From NCBI RefSeq assembly GCF_020866925.1, contig NZ_JAJGAK010000001.1, positions 682,001-746,000 on the forward strand: DNA of 64,000 nucleotides, given 5' to 3'. Shown in pieces: positions 43,770 to 54,023 of the stretch. A program made the translations under genes and the position numbers. The number at the start of each line of letters is the position of its first letter. Positions within the stretch are counted from its first letter, which is position 1. This stretch comes from Noviluteimonas lactosilytica (GTDB taxonomy: Bacteria > Pseudomonadota > Gammaproteobacteria > Xanthomonadales > Xanthomonadaceae). The notes under the pieces were generated by a model, which was not told where the DNA came from, did no database searches, and saw only the letters and a program-made list of their open reading frames with translations.

Positions 43770-46436
43770 TCAGCCCCCCTGCTTCTCCAACCACGCATCG
43801 ATCTCGCCCATGCGCTCCTTGCGGACCTTCACGCGGTACTCGATGTTGGCGATCGCGGTCTCGGTCGGGCGACGCGAGCCGGCGGCGATGTGCTGGTCGG
43901 CGTAGGTGCGCAACTTGCCGACCATCGCCGGGTCGAGCGACGAACTCGCCAGGCCCGGGAAGTAGCGGCTCTGCGACGTCGTGTCGACGCGCTTGCCGAC
44001 CGCATCGCGATTGGCGAGCGCGAAGTCGAACGCCTGGTCCGGGTGCTGCTGCGCGACGTAGGAAATCATGCCCGCACTGTTGGTCTCGCCCGGCTCGTCG
44101 GTGAGCGAGAGTTCGAGCGCGCGCTGCGCGATCTTCGGATCGTCGGCGATCGACAGCATCGTGTAGAGCTGGTCGCGCACGAGCGGCGTCTTCTCGGACT
44201 TCGCCATCGCGTGCAGCTTGTCCCACGTCGCGTCGTCCGCGTGCTCTGCGACGACGCCGAGGATCGTGCGACGCAGCGGCGCGGGCATCGCATTCGCATC
44301 GGTGGCCGACGCGGCGAAACGACGACGCGCTTCGGCGATCACCGCTTCGTCGCCCAGCTGCGACAACGTGCCGATCAGCTGCGTGCGCAGGATCGCGATC
44401 GGATCGGCTTCACCCGCCTTGGCTTCCCAACCCACGCGATCGAACGCCGGACGCAGCGTCTTGATCGCGAACGCGCGGAAACGTTCCTGGCGCTTCGCAT
44501 CGTTCGCATAGTAACGGTCGAGCGACCCCATGCTGTCGGCGACGTCGCCCCAGATCTGCGGATCGGCATCGGCCGGCACGCGCATGGCGAGGTCGAGGTA
44601 ATCCGACGCCGGCTGCAAGCCCCCCATGCCGAGCGACCACACGTCGTTCATCATGCCGAGCTGGTCGATCGGCGCGAGCTGCGCGAAGCCGTCGCGCAAC
44701 TGGCCGAACTGTTCGCGCGTGTAGAGCGTGCGGTAGTAACCGCTCTGGCCCGCGTTCAACACCACCGGGCCGCAACCCGGCACCTGCAGCGTGCCCGCAC
44801 CGCCCTGCACCACCGTGCGCGCGGGTTCGTGGCCGGCGGTCTGCGCGATCACCGGCACGCGCCAGGTCAGCGCCTGCTTGTTCGGACGATCGCGCGTGAA
44901 CTCGCCCTGCTTCAGTTGCAGCGTCGTGTTGCCGTTCGTGCACGTCGCGGATTCGACGCGGATCAGCGGAATGCCCGCCTGCATCGTGAAGTCGTGCGCG
45001 ATGTCGACGATCGGCACGCCCGACGCATCCTGCACCGCGCGCCACAAGTCTTCCGACTTCGTGTTGCCGTACGCGTGGCGCTTCATGTATTGGCGCACGC
45101 CTTCGCGCCACGCATCGCCGCCGACGTAGCCTTCGAGCATGCCGATCACGGCGCTGCCCTTCTGGTAGGTGATCGCGTCGAATGCCTGCGCGGCCTGCTC
45201 GACGGTCTCGACCTTCTGCACGACCGGGTGCGTCGTCGCGACCGCATCGAGGCCCATCGCTGCTTCACGCGCGCCGACCTTGCCGAGCACGGTGTTCCAT
45301 TCCGGGTGCAGCTTCTGCGTGGTGCGCGCGGCCATCCACGTCGCGAACCCTTCGTTGAGCCACAGGTCGTCCCACCAGCTCATCGTCACGAGATCGCCGA
45401 ACCACTGGTGCGCGATTTCGTGCGCGGCGATCGAGAACACGCCCTGCTTGTCGGACTGCGTGGAGATCGTCGGATCGAGCAGCAGCGCGTATTCGAACGT
45501 GTAGATCGCGCCCCAGTTCTCCATCGCGCCGAAGAACTGGCTGCGACCTGGCGAAGCGACGTTGTCGAGCTTCGGCAGCGGATACGGCGTGCCGAAGTAG
45601 TCGTTGTATTCCTTCAGCACGTCGGCCGAAGAATCGAGCGCGAACTTCGCCTGGTCGGCCACGCCGCGCTGCGTCACGACCCCGACTTCGGTGGGACCCT
45701 GCATCTTCGTCGCGCGGTCGAAGTCGCCGACGCCGAAGAACAGCAGGTACGTCGACATCTTCGGCGAGGTCTCGAACGTCACGCGCTTCAGCCCGTTGCC
45801 GACGTCCTTCGAGTCCTTGACCGGCATGTTGCTGACGGCCATCTGCTTCGACGGCACGTCGGCGGTGAGATCGAACGCGGCCTTGTGGTTCGGCTCGTCG
45901 AACGAAGGAATGAACTTGCGCGCGTCGGAGGCCTCGAACTGCGTGTACAGCGCGCGCTGCTTGCCGTCCTTGTTCTCGTAGTCGATCGCGAACAGGCCGT
46001 TGGCCTGCGTGCCGATCTTGCCCGTGTAGTCGGTCGACAGCACGTAGCTGCCGGGTTCGAGCGGCTTGTCGAAGGTGAAGGTGACCGTCTGCGCGTTCGC
46101 ATCGATCGCGGCCTTCGGCACGAGCGCGGCGCCCTTGGCCTTCGCGGAGACGAGCCTCGTGTTCGCGAACGTCATGTCGACCGCGTTGAGCACCACCTTG
46201 TCGGTCGGTTCGAGCACATCGATGTCGATCGCGATCTTGCCGTCGAACTTCAGCGCCTGCGCATGCGGCACGACCGCGATCGTGTAATGCGTCGGGCGCA
46301 CGTTGCGCGGGAGCTGCGTCGTCGCATCGACGACCGGCGGTGCGACATGCGGCGTTGCGGCCGCGGCCTGCGCAGAAGCATCGAGGGTGGCGCCCGCGAG
46401 GGCGATCGCGATGGCGGAAACGAGGAGGCGACGCAT
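43770..46436 (-). CDS. M1-family aminopeptidase, exported
   Basis: Zinc aminopeptidase of 888 aa with a signal peptide (cleavage near DASAQA), so it acts in the periplasm or outside. The exopeptidase motif GAMEN lies near residue 305. The zinc site is HEIAH at 339-343 with E362 (WLNEGFA) after exactly 18 residues, and a Tyr-containing stretch (ITYQKGSAVIGMLE) supplies the transition-state Tyr. An ERAP1-like helical C-terminal domain follows (about 530-888). The ATG at 46436 starts the signal peptide; the frame is open upstream without support. Confidence 0.95.
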   Translation of the reverse strand: MRRLLVSAIAIALAGATLDASAQAAAATPHVAPPVVDATTQLPRNVRPTHYTIAVVPHAQALKFDGKIAIDIDVLEPTDKVVLNAVDMTFANTRLVSAKAKGAALVPKAAIDANAQTVTFTFDKPLEPGSYVLSTDYTGKIGTQANGLFAIDYENKDGKQRALYTQFEASDARKFIPSFDEPNHKAAFDLTADVPSKQMAVSNMPVKDSKDVGNGLKRVTFETSPKMSTYLLFFGVGDFDRATKMQGPTEVGVVTQRGVADQAKFALDSSADVLKEYNDYFGTPYPLPKLDNVASPGRSQFFGAMENWGAIYTFEYALLLDPTISTQSDKQGVFSIAAHEIAHQWFGDLVTMSWWDDLWLNEGFATWMAARTTQKLHPEWNTVLGKVGAREAAMGLDAVATTHPVVQKVETVEQAAQAFDAITYQKGSAVIGMLEGYVGGDAWREGVRQYMKRHAYGNTKSEDLWRAVQDASGVPIVDIAHDFTMQAGIPLIRVESATCTNGNTTLQLKQGEFTRDRPNKQALTWRVPVIAQTAGHEPARTVVQGGAGTLQVPGCGPVVLNAGQSGYYRTLYTREQFGQLRDGFAQLAPIDQLGMMNDVWSLGMGGLQPASDYLDLAMRVPADADPQIWGDVADSMGSLDRYYANDAKRQERFRAFAIKTLRPAFDRVGWEAKAGEADPIAILRTQLIGTLSQLGDEAVIAEARRRFAASATDANAMPAPLRRTILGVVAEHADDATWDKLHAMAKSEKTPLVRDQLYTMLSIADDPKIAQRALELSLTDEPGETNSAGMISYVAQQHPDQAFDFALANRDAVGKRVDTTSQSRYFPGLASSSLDPAMVGKLRTYADQHIAAGSRRPTETAIANIEYRVKVRKERMGEIDAWLEKQGG

Positions 46437-46687
46437 GCGGTGATCCTTGGGCGGGGCCGCCCGGCGGGCGGAACGCATCGATGGTGCAGGCGTCGCGGGG
46501 TCGGCCCCACTCCCGGAAGTCATGGAATCGGGTCGGGGTCGTCACGGGGTCGTCACCGTGTGCGGTTCGCCGGGTCGCAAATCGCAACGCGACGGTTCCC
46601 GCATGATGTTGAACAGGTTGCCGGGGGGCGCCATTGCGACTCAACGTCGGTGCGTCGCAATGACGCGGCGAAAGAAGGGAGAGCCCC

Positions 46688-47608
46688 ATGGGCAGCAACC
46701 TGCGATTGATGAGGCGCATCTCCCGGATGCTCGGCATCGGCATCCTGGCTGCGGCGTCGGTCGCGCATGCCGGCAAGCTGTCGATGGTGGAAGGCTTCGC
46801 AGCCCTTCGAGTCACGGATGACGGAACCCTTGCGCAAGGTGTCCGGCTTGCCGAGCTTGAGCGGCGCTACTCCGAGCGCATTGCACCGGGCCTCGCGACG
46901 CCGGGTTCGCTCTCCAACGAGGATCTCGCAGCGGCCTTCGAGGCGACCGACATGCTCGCGTTCTACGCATTGCAAGGAACGCAGGCGCAATTGGAGCGCT
47001 ACACCGAGGCGATGTCGCGTGTGTTTGACGCGATGGCGGCGCAACGTGCCGTGACACCGAGGCACGTCGGGATGATGTTCGATGCGTTCGTCTCGAGCCG
47101 ATCGTTCGATGCGGCCAGCCGCCTGCTGGAGCGCTACCCGGTGGAGCTGCTCGACAGGAGCGTCCCTCGCGTCGTGTATGCACCGCATTTCGAAGCAAGC
47201 CGGCCCGCCGTCCTCGCGCTCCAGGGAGATGGAACGTTGCTGGCACGCAACGTCGACCGAAGTGGTGAGCACATCATTGTGGTCGTGGGTTGCCGCGCTT
47301 CGCGCAATGCACTGGATGACATCAATGCGTCGCGCGACCTCGTGGACGCGTTCTCGCGATCCCGCACCTATTGGCTGATGCCGGCCGACCGGATGACGGA
47401 TGCGTCAGCCCTGCAGGAATGGAATGCGCGCAATCCGGAGCAACCTGCGATGTTCGTCTATGCCAACGCGGCATGGACCAACGTTGCGTTCGGCTCGATG
47501 CCGCACTTCCAACGCTTCGACGGTGAACATCGGATCGCGAACGTACGAGGCTGGGAGCGTGGCGGAAGCGCCGCGCAGTCGGCGGCGCTCTTCGATCCGG
47601 TGGAATGA
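46688..47608 (+). CDS. Exported hypothetical protein
   Basis: A 306-aa protein with a signal peptide (cleavage after VAHA). The first half is helical (LAELERRYSERI, EDLAAAFEATDMLAFYALQG), the second half has a thioredoxin-like alternation (HIIVVVGCRASRNALDDINA, WLMPADRMTD, PAMFVYANAAWTNVAF). It may be a divergent thioredoxin-fold protein, but only one Cys (VGCRAS) is present. GGGAG precedes the ATG. The 250 bp upstream (46437-46687) is the shared divergent promoter region with the aminopeptidase; nothing else is recognisable there. Confidence 0.8.
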   Translation: MGSNLRLMRRISRMLGIGILAAASVAHAGKLSMVEGFAALRVTDDGTLAQGVRLAELERRYSERIAPGLATPGSLSNEDLAAAFEATDMLAFYALQGTQAQLERYTEAMSRVFDAMAAQRAVTPRHVGMMFDAFVSSRSFDAASRLLERYPVELLDRSVPRVVYAPHFEASRPAVLALQGDGTLLARNVDRSGEHIIVVVGCRASRNALDDINASRDLVDAFSRSRTYWLMPADRMTDASALQEWNARNPEQPAMFVYANAAWTNVAFGSMPHFQRFDGEHRIANVRGWERGGSAAQSAALFDPVE

Positions 47609-47653
47609 GCGAACGGTCGCGCTGCATGATGCAGCGCGACCGCCTTGAAACAC

Positions 47654-49300
47654 TTACAGCATCAGGTTCACGTCCACGCTGACCGGGAAGGTCTGATTCA
47701 CGGTCGAGTTGCCGAAGCTGCGCGCCTGCACGTTGAACTTCGCGGCGTAACGCGTGTCGTAGGCCAGCGACGGGTTGTCGATCGGGTCGAACCAGATGTT
47801 GAGGACCGACGACTGGTCGGTACCGCACGGCATCGCGTTGTTCATCTCGACCGGGGCGCAGCTGCCCCCACGTACGCGCTGCGCACGCAGCTTCAGTTCG
47901 GTCGGCTGCTGGGTGATCGCATTGCGACCCTGCACGGTAATGATCGTATGACCGAGCTTGGTGTTGCGGAAGCCGCTGGTCGGGCCCGAGGCCGTCGCCT
48001 GCGTCGGCACGCTGAAGTAAACGCCGACGTTTGTCGCCAGGTTCTTCGAACGGTAGTCGAACCCTTCCTGCGGCGCACCCACGACGGCAATGTCCAGATC
48101 CAGCTTGGCCGTCGGGTGGGTGCCTGCCGGAGTGACAACGTCGAGGCTGACGCGTCCCTTCCACACGCCGGGCGGCAGCGCCGTGTTGTTCGCGTCGATG
48201 AACTCGACGATAAGGGTCTGGCTGCTCTGATACGAGTGACGGGACGGGGTCAACGCGACCGAACGGGTCACGCCCGTTTCAAGGTTCGTGACGGGCACGG
48301 TGATCACGGAACCCGGGTCTGCGATCGAGCCCGAGACGATGACGTCGGGCTGGCCTTCGGACGCGAAAAACGACACGGGCCGTGTATAACGGAGATCGAA
48401 TCGATTCGAGTTCGTGACCTCCGCGTCATCGAACACCGAGGCATTCCCTTCGCTGACGAGTCGCGCGGCCGGGAAGAGGTCGTTGATCCATGACGCATAT
48501 CGCGACATGCGCACACCCTTCGGGTGGCCGGCGACGCTACCGCTGCTCATGGCCACGACCTGCCAATGACCGTTGTGCTGCTGCCACCAAGCGCTGCCGC
48601 GGTCCGTCGGCTGCAGCTGCGCCCAATGCGTCGAGCTCCCCGCCTTGAAGCCTTGGAACAGCGCGTTGCCTGCATCGGCGGCGCCATCGATGAACGACTG
48701 GGCCCAATAACGCCGAGTTGGGGCGTTGAGGATCTTTTCGCTGTTCACGCCGATGGCACCGTAGGACACGAAGGACACGGGCAGGTTCGATTCCGCGTGT
48801 ACGTCGTTGAGCAATGGACCGCGGAGAGGCGCATTCTTCTTATCGGAGATCTTCAAGCGCATCAGCGCGAGATTGGCACCATGCTGGCTTGTGCCGGCCG
48901 GGAGCGCGTAGAAGTTGGGATGCACGAAGCTCATGGTTCCGGGGCCGCCGACGGCGACGGGGTAGCCCATGGAGGCGTTCCTGAAAGCCAACGCACCGGG
49001 GACAGCGGCCGTGAGGTGCGGCGTCTTGTTGAACGCACAACTGGCGGACGTCAACACCCACGCGTACTCGCCTTCGACGCCGAGCCAGGTCGCGGTGCAA
49101 CTGCCGATTTGCCCGACTGCATCGAACCGCGAGGCCTGGCTTGCCGTGTGGAGCTTGTTGAACGCACTCGTGTAAGTGCCCTGCACATTGCTCATATCGC
49201 CGCCGTTGGCGACGAACGCGTGATCGTTGATGTGGATGGCGTGCGCGGGCGCTGCGCCGAGCGTCGCGGCGAGCGCGAGGAGGAGGACCTGCTTCTTCAT
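47654..49300 (-). CDS. Trypsin-fold pseudoprotease (paralogue 2)
   Basis: A 548-aa exported protein (signal MKKQVLLLALAATLGAAPAHA region). Residues 25-280 show the chymotrypsin fold, but the catalytic residues are gone: the TAAHC site reads TSASC (Ser87 for His), the Asp of DIALxRL is Asn143 (GANLALMRL), and the GDSGGP site reads TDRGSAW (Arg234 for Ser). Two beta-sandwich domains follow (about 290-430 and 430-548); the last has a Cys pair in GSCAPVEMNNAMPCG. It is about the same design as the gene at 50677, with which it flanks an oxidoreductase. It probably binds rather than cuts protein. Confidence 0.85.
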   Translation of the reverse strand: MKKQVLLLALAATLGAAPAHAIHINDHAFVANGGDMSNVQGTYTSAFNKLHTASQASRFDAVGQIGSCTATWLGVEGEYAWVLTSASCAFNKTPHLTAAVPGALAFRNASMGYPVAVGGPGTMSFVHPNFYALPAGTSQHGANLALMRLKISDKKNAPLRGPLLNDVHAESNLPVSFVSYGAIGVNSEKILNAPTRRYWAQSFIDGAADAGNALFQGFKAGSSTHWAQLQPTDRGSAWWQQHNGHWQVVAMSSGSVAGHPKGVRMSRYASWINDLFPAARLVSEGNASVFDDAEVTNSNRFDLRYTRPVSFFASEGQPDVIVSGSIADPGSVITVPVTNLETGVTRSVALTPSRHSYQSSQTLIVEFIDANNTALPPGVWKGRVSLDVVTPAGTHPTAKLDLDIAVVGAPQEGFDYRSKNLATNVGVYFSVPTQATASGPTSGFRNTKLGHTIITVQGRNAITQQPTELKLRAQRVRGGSCAPVEMNNAMPCGTDQSSVLNIWFDPIDNPSLAYDTRYAAKFNVQARSFGNSTVNQTFPVSVDVNLML

Positions 49301-49342
49301 GATCGGACCTGCAGTGGTTGGGGGAATCCACTGCGCATTCTT

Positions 49343-49363
49343 GGTCTCATTCCTTGCGAGACC
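49343..49363 (-). promoter_or_regulatory. Conserved leader hairpin of paralogue 2
   Basis: GGTCTC and GAGACC arms flank a 9-base loop about 43 bases before the ATG at 49300. The same hairpin and following bases (AATGAGACCAARAATGCGC) occur before paralogue 1 at 52437-52457. It may be a shared RNA control element. A short open frame starts inside it (ATG at 49350) and stops overlapping the main ATG, but this is not conserved in paralogue 1. Confidence 0.6.
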
Positions 49364-49404
49364 CTGCGACGCTTCGCCGAAGGCGTGGCGACGTGTCGCG
49401 CGAA

Positions 49405-50619
49405 TCAATCGATCCTGGCGAATCCGAACAGACGCTTGAGCGGATGTGCCCGGCCTTCGATGTGCGCATGCAACAGCGCGCCGCCGATCACCGAGTACGT
49501 GATGCCGTTGCCGCCGTAGGCCATCGCGAACAACACGCGCGAACCCAGCGACGCATGCGGACCGAAGAACGGCAACCCGTCGTCGGTCTCCGCGAACGTC
49601 CCGGCCCACGAGAACGCGGGCACGATCGGCCCCAGTTGCGGCAGCAACGCCTGCGCCTGCTTCACCAGGGCGCGCGCCTTGCGCTCGACGCGGCGATCGC
49701 GGCGCCGCGGGATGTCGACGCTGTCGTCGGCGCCGCCAACGAGCACGCGGCCATCTTCCGTGCCGCGCAGATAGAGATATGGCCTCGCGGTTTCCCACAG
49801 GATCGTGCGATCGAGGAAGCCGAGCGCGTCGCGATCGAGAGGATCGGTGATCAACGCATAGCTGCTGCGATTGCGCGCGACCTTGTGCGGGATCCACTGC
49901 TGCGCGGCGTAACCCGCGGCGACGATCGCGTGGTCGGCGGTGATGCGCGCACCTTCGACGGTGTCGAGTACCACGCGGCGCGAGGTGGCGTGCAGTTGCG
50001 TCACCGTCGTGCGATCGAAGATGGCGACGCCCTTGCGTGCGAGGCGTTGCAGCAATCGCGAGGCGAAACGGTAAGGATCGACGCGCGCCGATGCGCCGCT
50101 CAGCAAGGCCGCAGGCGCGTCGATGCCGTAAGCGGCGCGCACCTTGGCCGCTTCCAGCAGGCGAACATCGATGCCGATGCGCTGTCGCGCCGCGCATTCG
50201 TCGCGCAGTCGCCGCACGTGCCACGGACGGCTCGCGTAGTACAGGGACTTCGTGCGGGCAAAGCCGACATCGCGGACTTCGCGCGCGATGTCGGTGAACG
50301 CATCGACCGCTTCGACGCATGCGCGATACGCGAGCGCCGCGTCCTCATCGCCGTATTGCTTCGCCAGGTCGACGAGATGCGTGTCGATCTCGTACTGCAG
50401 CAATGCCGTGCTGGCCGCGGTGCTCCCCCAGGCAACATCGCGTTGCTCGAGGATGCAGACGTCGTGACCGTGCGCCGCGAGGTCACGCGCGATCAACGCG
50501 CCGGTGATGCCGCCGCCGATGATGGCCACGTCGCAGCGCAGATCGCGCCGCAACGCGGGGAATGTCGCCATCAATCCGTTCTTGACGGCCCAGTAGGGGT
50601 AACCGGATTTGAGGTCCAT
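49405..50619 (-). CDS. DAO-family FAD-dependent oxidoreductase
   Basis: Flavoenzyme of 404 aa in the glycine/D-amino-acid oxidase family. The dinucleotide fold is CDVAIIGGGITGALIARDLA (GxGxxG near residues 35-40). Later family motifs include DHAIVAAGYAAQQW and a C-terminal FAD contact (FAMAYGGNGITYSVIGG). It likely oxidises an amine or amino acid; substrate unknown. It sits between the two pseudoprotease genes on the same strand (57 and 104 bp gaps), so the three may be one transcription unit, although each pseudoprotease has its own leader. Confidence 0.92.
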   Translation of the reverse strand: MDLKSGYPYWAVKNGLMATFPALRRDLRCDVAIIGGGITGALIARDLAAHGHDVCILEQRDVAWGSTAASTALLQYEIDTHLVDLAKQYGDEDAALAYRACVEAVDAFTDIAREVRDVGFARTKSLYYASRPWHVRRLRDECAARQRIGIDVRLLEAAKVRAAYGIDAPAALLSGASARVDPYRFASRLLQRLARKGVAIFDRTTVTQLHATSRRVVLDTVEGARITADHAIVAAGYAAQQWIPHKVARNRSSYALITDPLDRDALGFLDRTILWETARPYLYLRGTEDGRVLVGGADDSVDIPRRRDRRVERKARALVKQAQALLPQLGPIVPAFSWAGTFAETDDGLPFFGPHASLGSRVLFAMAYGGNGITYSVIGGALLHAHIEGRAHPLKRLFGFARID

Positions 50620-50676
50620 CGGCCGAGGGTGGCCGATGGACGGGTCGAGGCGTCGTGAGCGGAGACGCGCAACGCG

Positions 50677-52392
50677 TTACGGCAGCAGGTTGACGTCGAC
50701 GTCCACCGGGAACGTCTGGCTGTACGACCGGTCGAACCACCCGCGCGCCTGCACGTTGAACCGGGCGCGGTATCGGCTCGGCTGCAACCCGGGGTTGTCG
50801 CTGGGGTCGAGCCAGACGCGCAGGTGCGAGGCCGGGCTTCCGTTGCAGACCGTTGCGTTGTTCATCGCGACATCGGCGCAGCCGTTGTCGCGTTGCGCAC
50901 GCAACTTCAATGTCTTCGCAACACCCGTGATCGCGTCACGCCCCTGCACGGTGATCGTGCTGTGGCCTGTCGTGGTCTTCACGTAGTGCCCGCTGGTGGG
51001 TCCCGCGGCACCCGCCTGCGTCGGCACGGTGAAGTACACGTTCGACGAGAACGTCTCGCTGAGGTTCGTGCCGGTTTCGAAATCGACGCGTGCGGTCGGC
51101 GGTGCGGCCACCTTGATGGCGGCATCCAGCCAGATTTGCCCACCGCGCGAACCGTCGTTCCAGTAGACGAGCTTGAAATGGAGGGTGCCGACCCACGTCC
51201 CTGCGGGCAGGCCGGGATTCAGCGCCGGGTCGTACGAAACGCGCGGAACCGAGGCGCCACACGCGAACGCGTTGTTGATCGCCACCTCGCCGCAGCCATT
51301 GCTTCGGCTCGCGCGAAACACGACGGGCATCTTCGCACCCGTCTGCGTATTGCGCAGGTACGCCGTGACCGTGTGGCGCACCCCCGTTTCGTTGCTCACG
51401 TTGATCGCATCGAGCGGCGCGATCAGTTCCGGCGACCCATTGCCGATGAATGCCAGATTCGAGCTTTGGGGATAGGAGACGTACCCGTTCGTCTCCGTGA
51501 TTTCGATGGCCGGCGCAGGCGACGGCAGACCCACCGGCGCTTCGCTGGCCAGGCGAGCCGCGGGGAACAGATCATTGATCCATCGGGCGTACTTCGACAC
51601 GCGCACGCCGTTCGACTGCACCATCGTGCCGCCGCTCGTGGCACCGACGATCTGCCACTTCCCATCGCGCTGCTGGAACCACGGGCTGCCCGCGTCGCCC
51701 TCGGAAACGCCGGCCCAATGCGTGGCGCTGCCCATCGCGAAACGCGACGTCAGCGCGTGACCCTGCTCCGTTGCGCTGCCGATCACCGACTCGCCCCACG
51801 CCCGGCGCTCGCCCGTCGTCGGCCACGCGGCCGTCATGCCCACGCCGGCGCCGACGACCGGACCATGCGAAACGAACCCGACCGGGACGTTCGCTTCAGC
51901 GGCGCCGTCGTACAACACCGGCGCGACCGGCGCGTGCGTGTTGGACGCAGGCAGGCGCTTCATGCGCACCAGCGCGATATCCGTGCCGGCCTCGCGCACG
52001 CTGCTCGGCTTGTTGATGCGGTTGGCGTGGATGTAGCTCGTGCTGCCCGCGCCGCCGGCGAGCGCAATGCCGTCCTTGTTGGTGAACACCAGGTGGTCGG
52101 CGTTGTGCACGAGGTTCGTGTTGCGCACGCAACGCGCGGCCGTCAACACCCAGGCGTAGTCGCCTTCGGCGCCGAGCCACGTCGCCGTGCAATCGCCGAG
52201 GCGGCCGACCGCATCGAACTGCGACGCGAGGCTCGCCGTGCGCAACGTGTCGTAGACGTTGGAGGCACCGCCGCCGACGTTGGCGGGGTTGGCGACGTTG
52301 GCGACCATCGCGTGGTCGTTGATCTTGATGGCGTGGACCGGCGCGGCGAACAGCGTCGCGGCGACGGCAGCGAAGAGGACATGCTTCTTCAT
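50677..52392 (-). CDS. Trypsin-fold pseudoprotease (paralogue 1)
   Basis: A 571-aa exported protein (signal peptide to about residue 21). The chymotrypsin fold covers about 25-285: WVLTAARC replaces the His of TAAHC by Arg87, Asp138 is kept (TDIALVRM), and GDAGSPW replaces the nucleophile Ser by Ala234. Loss of both His and Ser makes peptidase activity very unlikely. Two similar beta-sandwich domains follow, each with a Cys pair (NGCGEVAINNAFACG and NGCADVAMNNATVC) and a DP..NPGL turn, so the C-terminal half is an internal tandem repeat. It is close to the paralogue at 47654; a recent duplication around the oxidoreductase gene is likely. Confidence 0.87.
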   Translation of the reverse strand: MKKHVLFAAVAATLFAAPVHAIKINDHAMVANVANPANVGGGASNVYDTLRTASLASQFDAVGRLGDCTATWLGAEGDYAWVLTAARCVRNTNLVHNADHLVFTNKDGIALAGGAGSTSYIHANRINKPSSVREAGTDIALVRMKRLPASNTHAPVAPVLYDGAAEANVPVGFVSHGPVVGAGVGMTAAWPTTGERRAWGESVIGSATEQGHALTSRFAMGSATHWAGVSEGDAGSPWFQQRDGKWQIVGATSGGTMVQSNGVRVSKYARWINDLFPAARLASEAPVGLPSPAPAIEITETNGYVSYPQSSNLAFIGNGSPELIAPLDAINVSNETGVRHTVTAYLRNTQTGAKMPVVFRASRSNGCGEVAINNAFACGASVPRVSYDPALNPGLPAGTWVGTLHFKLVYWNDGSRGGQIWLDAAIKVAAPPTARVDFETGTNLSETFSSNVYFTVPTQAGAAGPTSGHYVKTTTGHSTITVQGRDAITGVAKTLKLRAQRDNGCADVAMNNATVCNGSPASHLRVWLDPSDNPGLQPSRYRARFNVQARGWFDRSYSQTFPVDVDVNLLP

Positions 52393-52436
52393 CGGATGCA
52401 CCCTGCGGTTGGTGGAAGACCCGAGGGCGCATTTTT

Positions 52437-52457
52437 GGTCTCATTGGCCGCGAGACA
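52437..52457 (-). promoter_or_regulatory. Conserved leader hairpin of paralogue 1
   Basis: GGTCTC (52437-52442) and GAGAC (52452-52456) around a 9-base loop, 45 bases before the ATG at 52392. The distance and sequence match the leader of paralogue 2 (49343-49363). Confidence 0.6.
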
Positions 52458-52551
52458 TCTGGAGGATTCGCTGCGTGGTGGCAGATCCTTCCATGCACTT
52501 AAAGCGGTCGCGTCCGCATGGACTCGCGACAGTTGCGACGTTCCGCCGCAG

Positions 52552-52580
52552 GATGCATCTCCCACGCGGGGAGATGCATC
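52552..52580. terminator. Strong hairpin downstream of purA
   Basis: A perfect 12-bp stem, GATGCATCTCCC / GGGAGATGCATC, with a 5-base loop, 20 bases after the purA stop. No T-run follows on either strand, so it may be a 3-prime stabiliser or a factor-dependent termination site. Confidence 0.6.
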
Positions 52581-52599
52581 GATGGCCTGCGTCCGCTTT

Positions 52600-53922
<1,323 letters not shown>

Positions 53923-53933
53923 TCATTCACGGA

Positions 53934-53967
53934 AAAAGCCGGAGGGCTGGGGGCCCGTCCGGCTTTT
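53934..53967. terminator. Rho-independent terminator between hflC and purA
   Basis: AAAAGCCGGA (53934-53943) and TCCGGCTTTT (53958-53967) form a stem flanked by A and T runs, so it can end transcription in either direction. It would stop the hfq-hflXKC transcript before purA, giving purA its own promoter in the remaining 40 bp. Confidence 0.85.
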
Positions 53968-54023
53968 ATGGATTATCCGGGATTCCGACGCTGGCCGGAA
54001 CCCTTGTCGCGTGAAGATCGACC

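Noticed and set aside
47654-49300. Active trypsin-like protease annotation
   Set aside because: The fold fits, but His, Asp and Ser positions are Ser, Asn and Arg, so activity is not supported.
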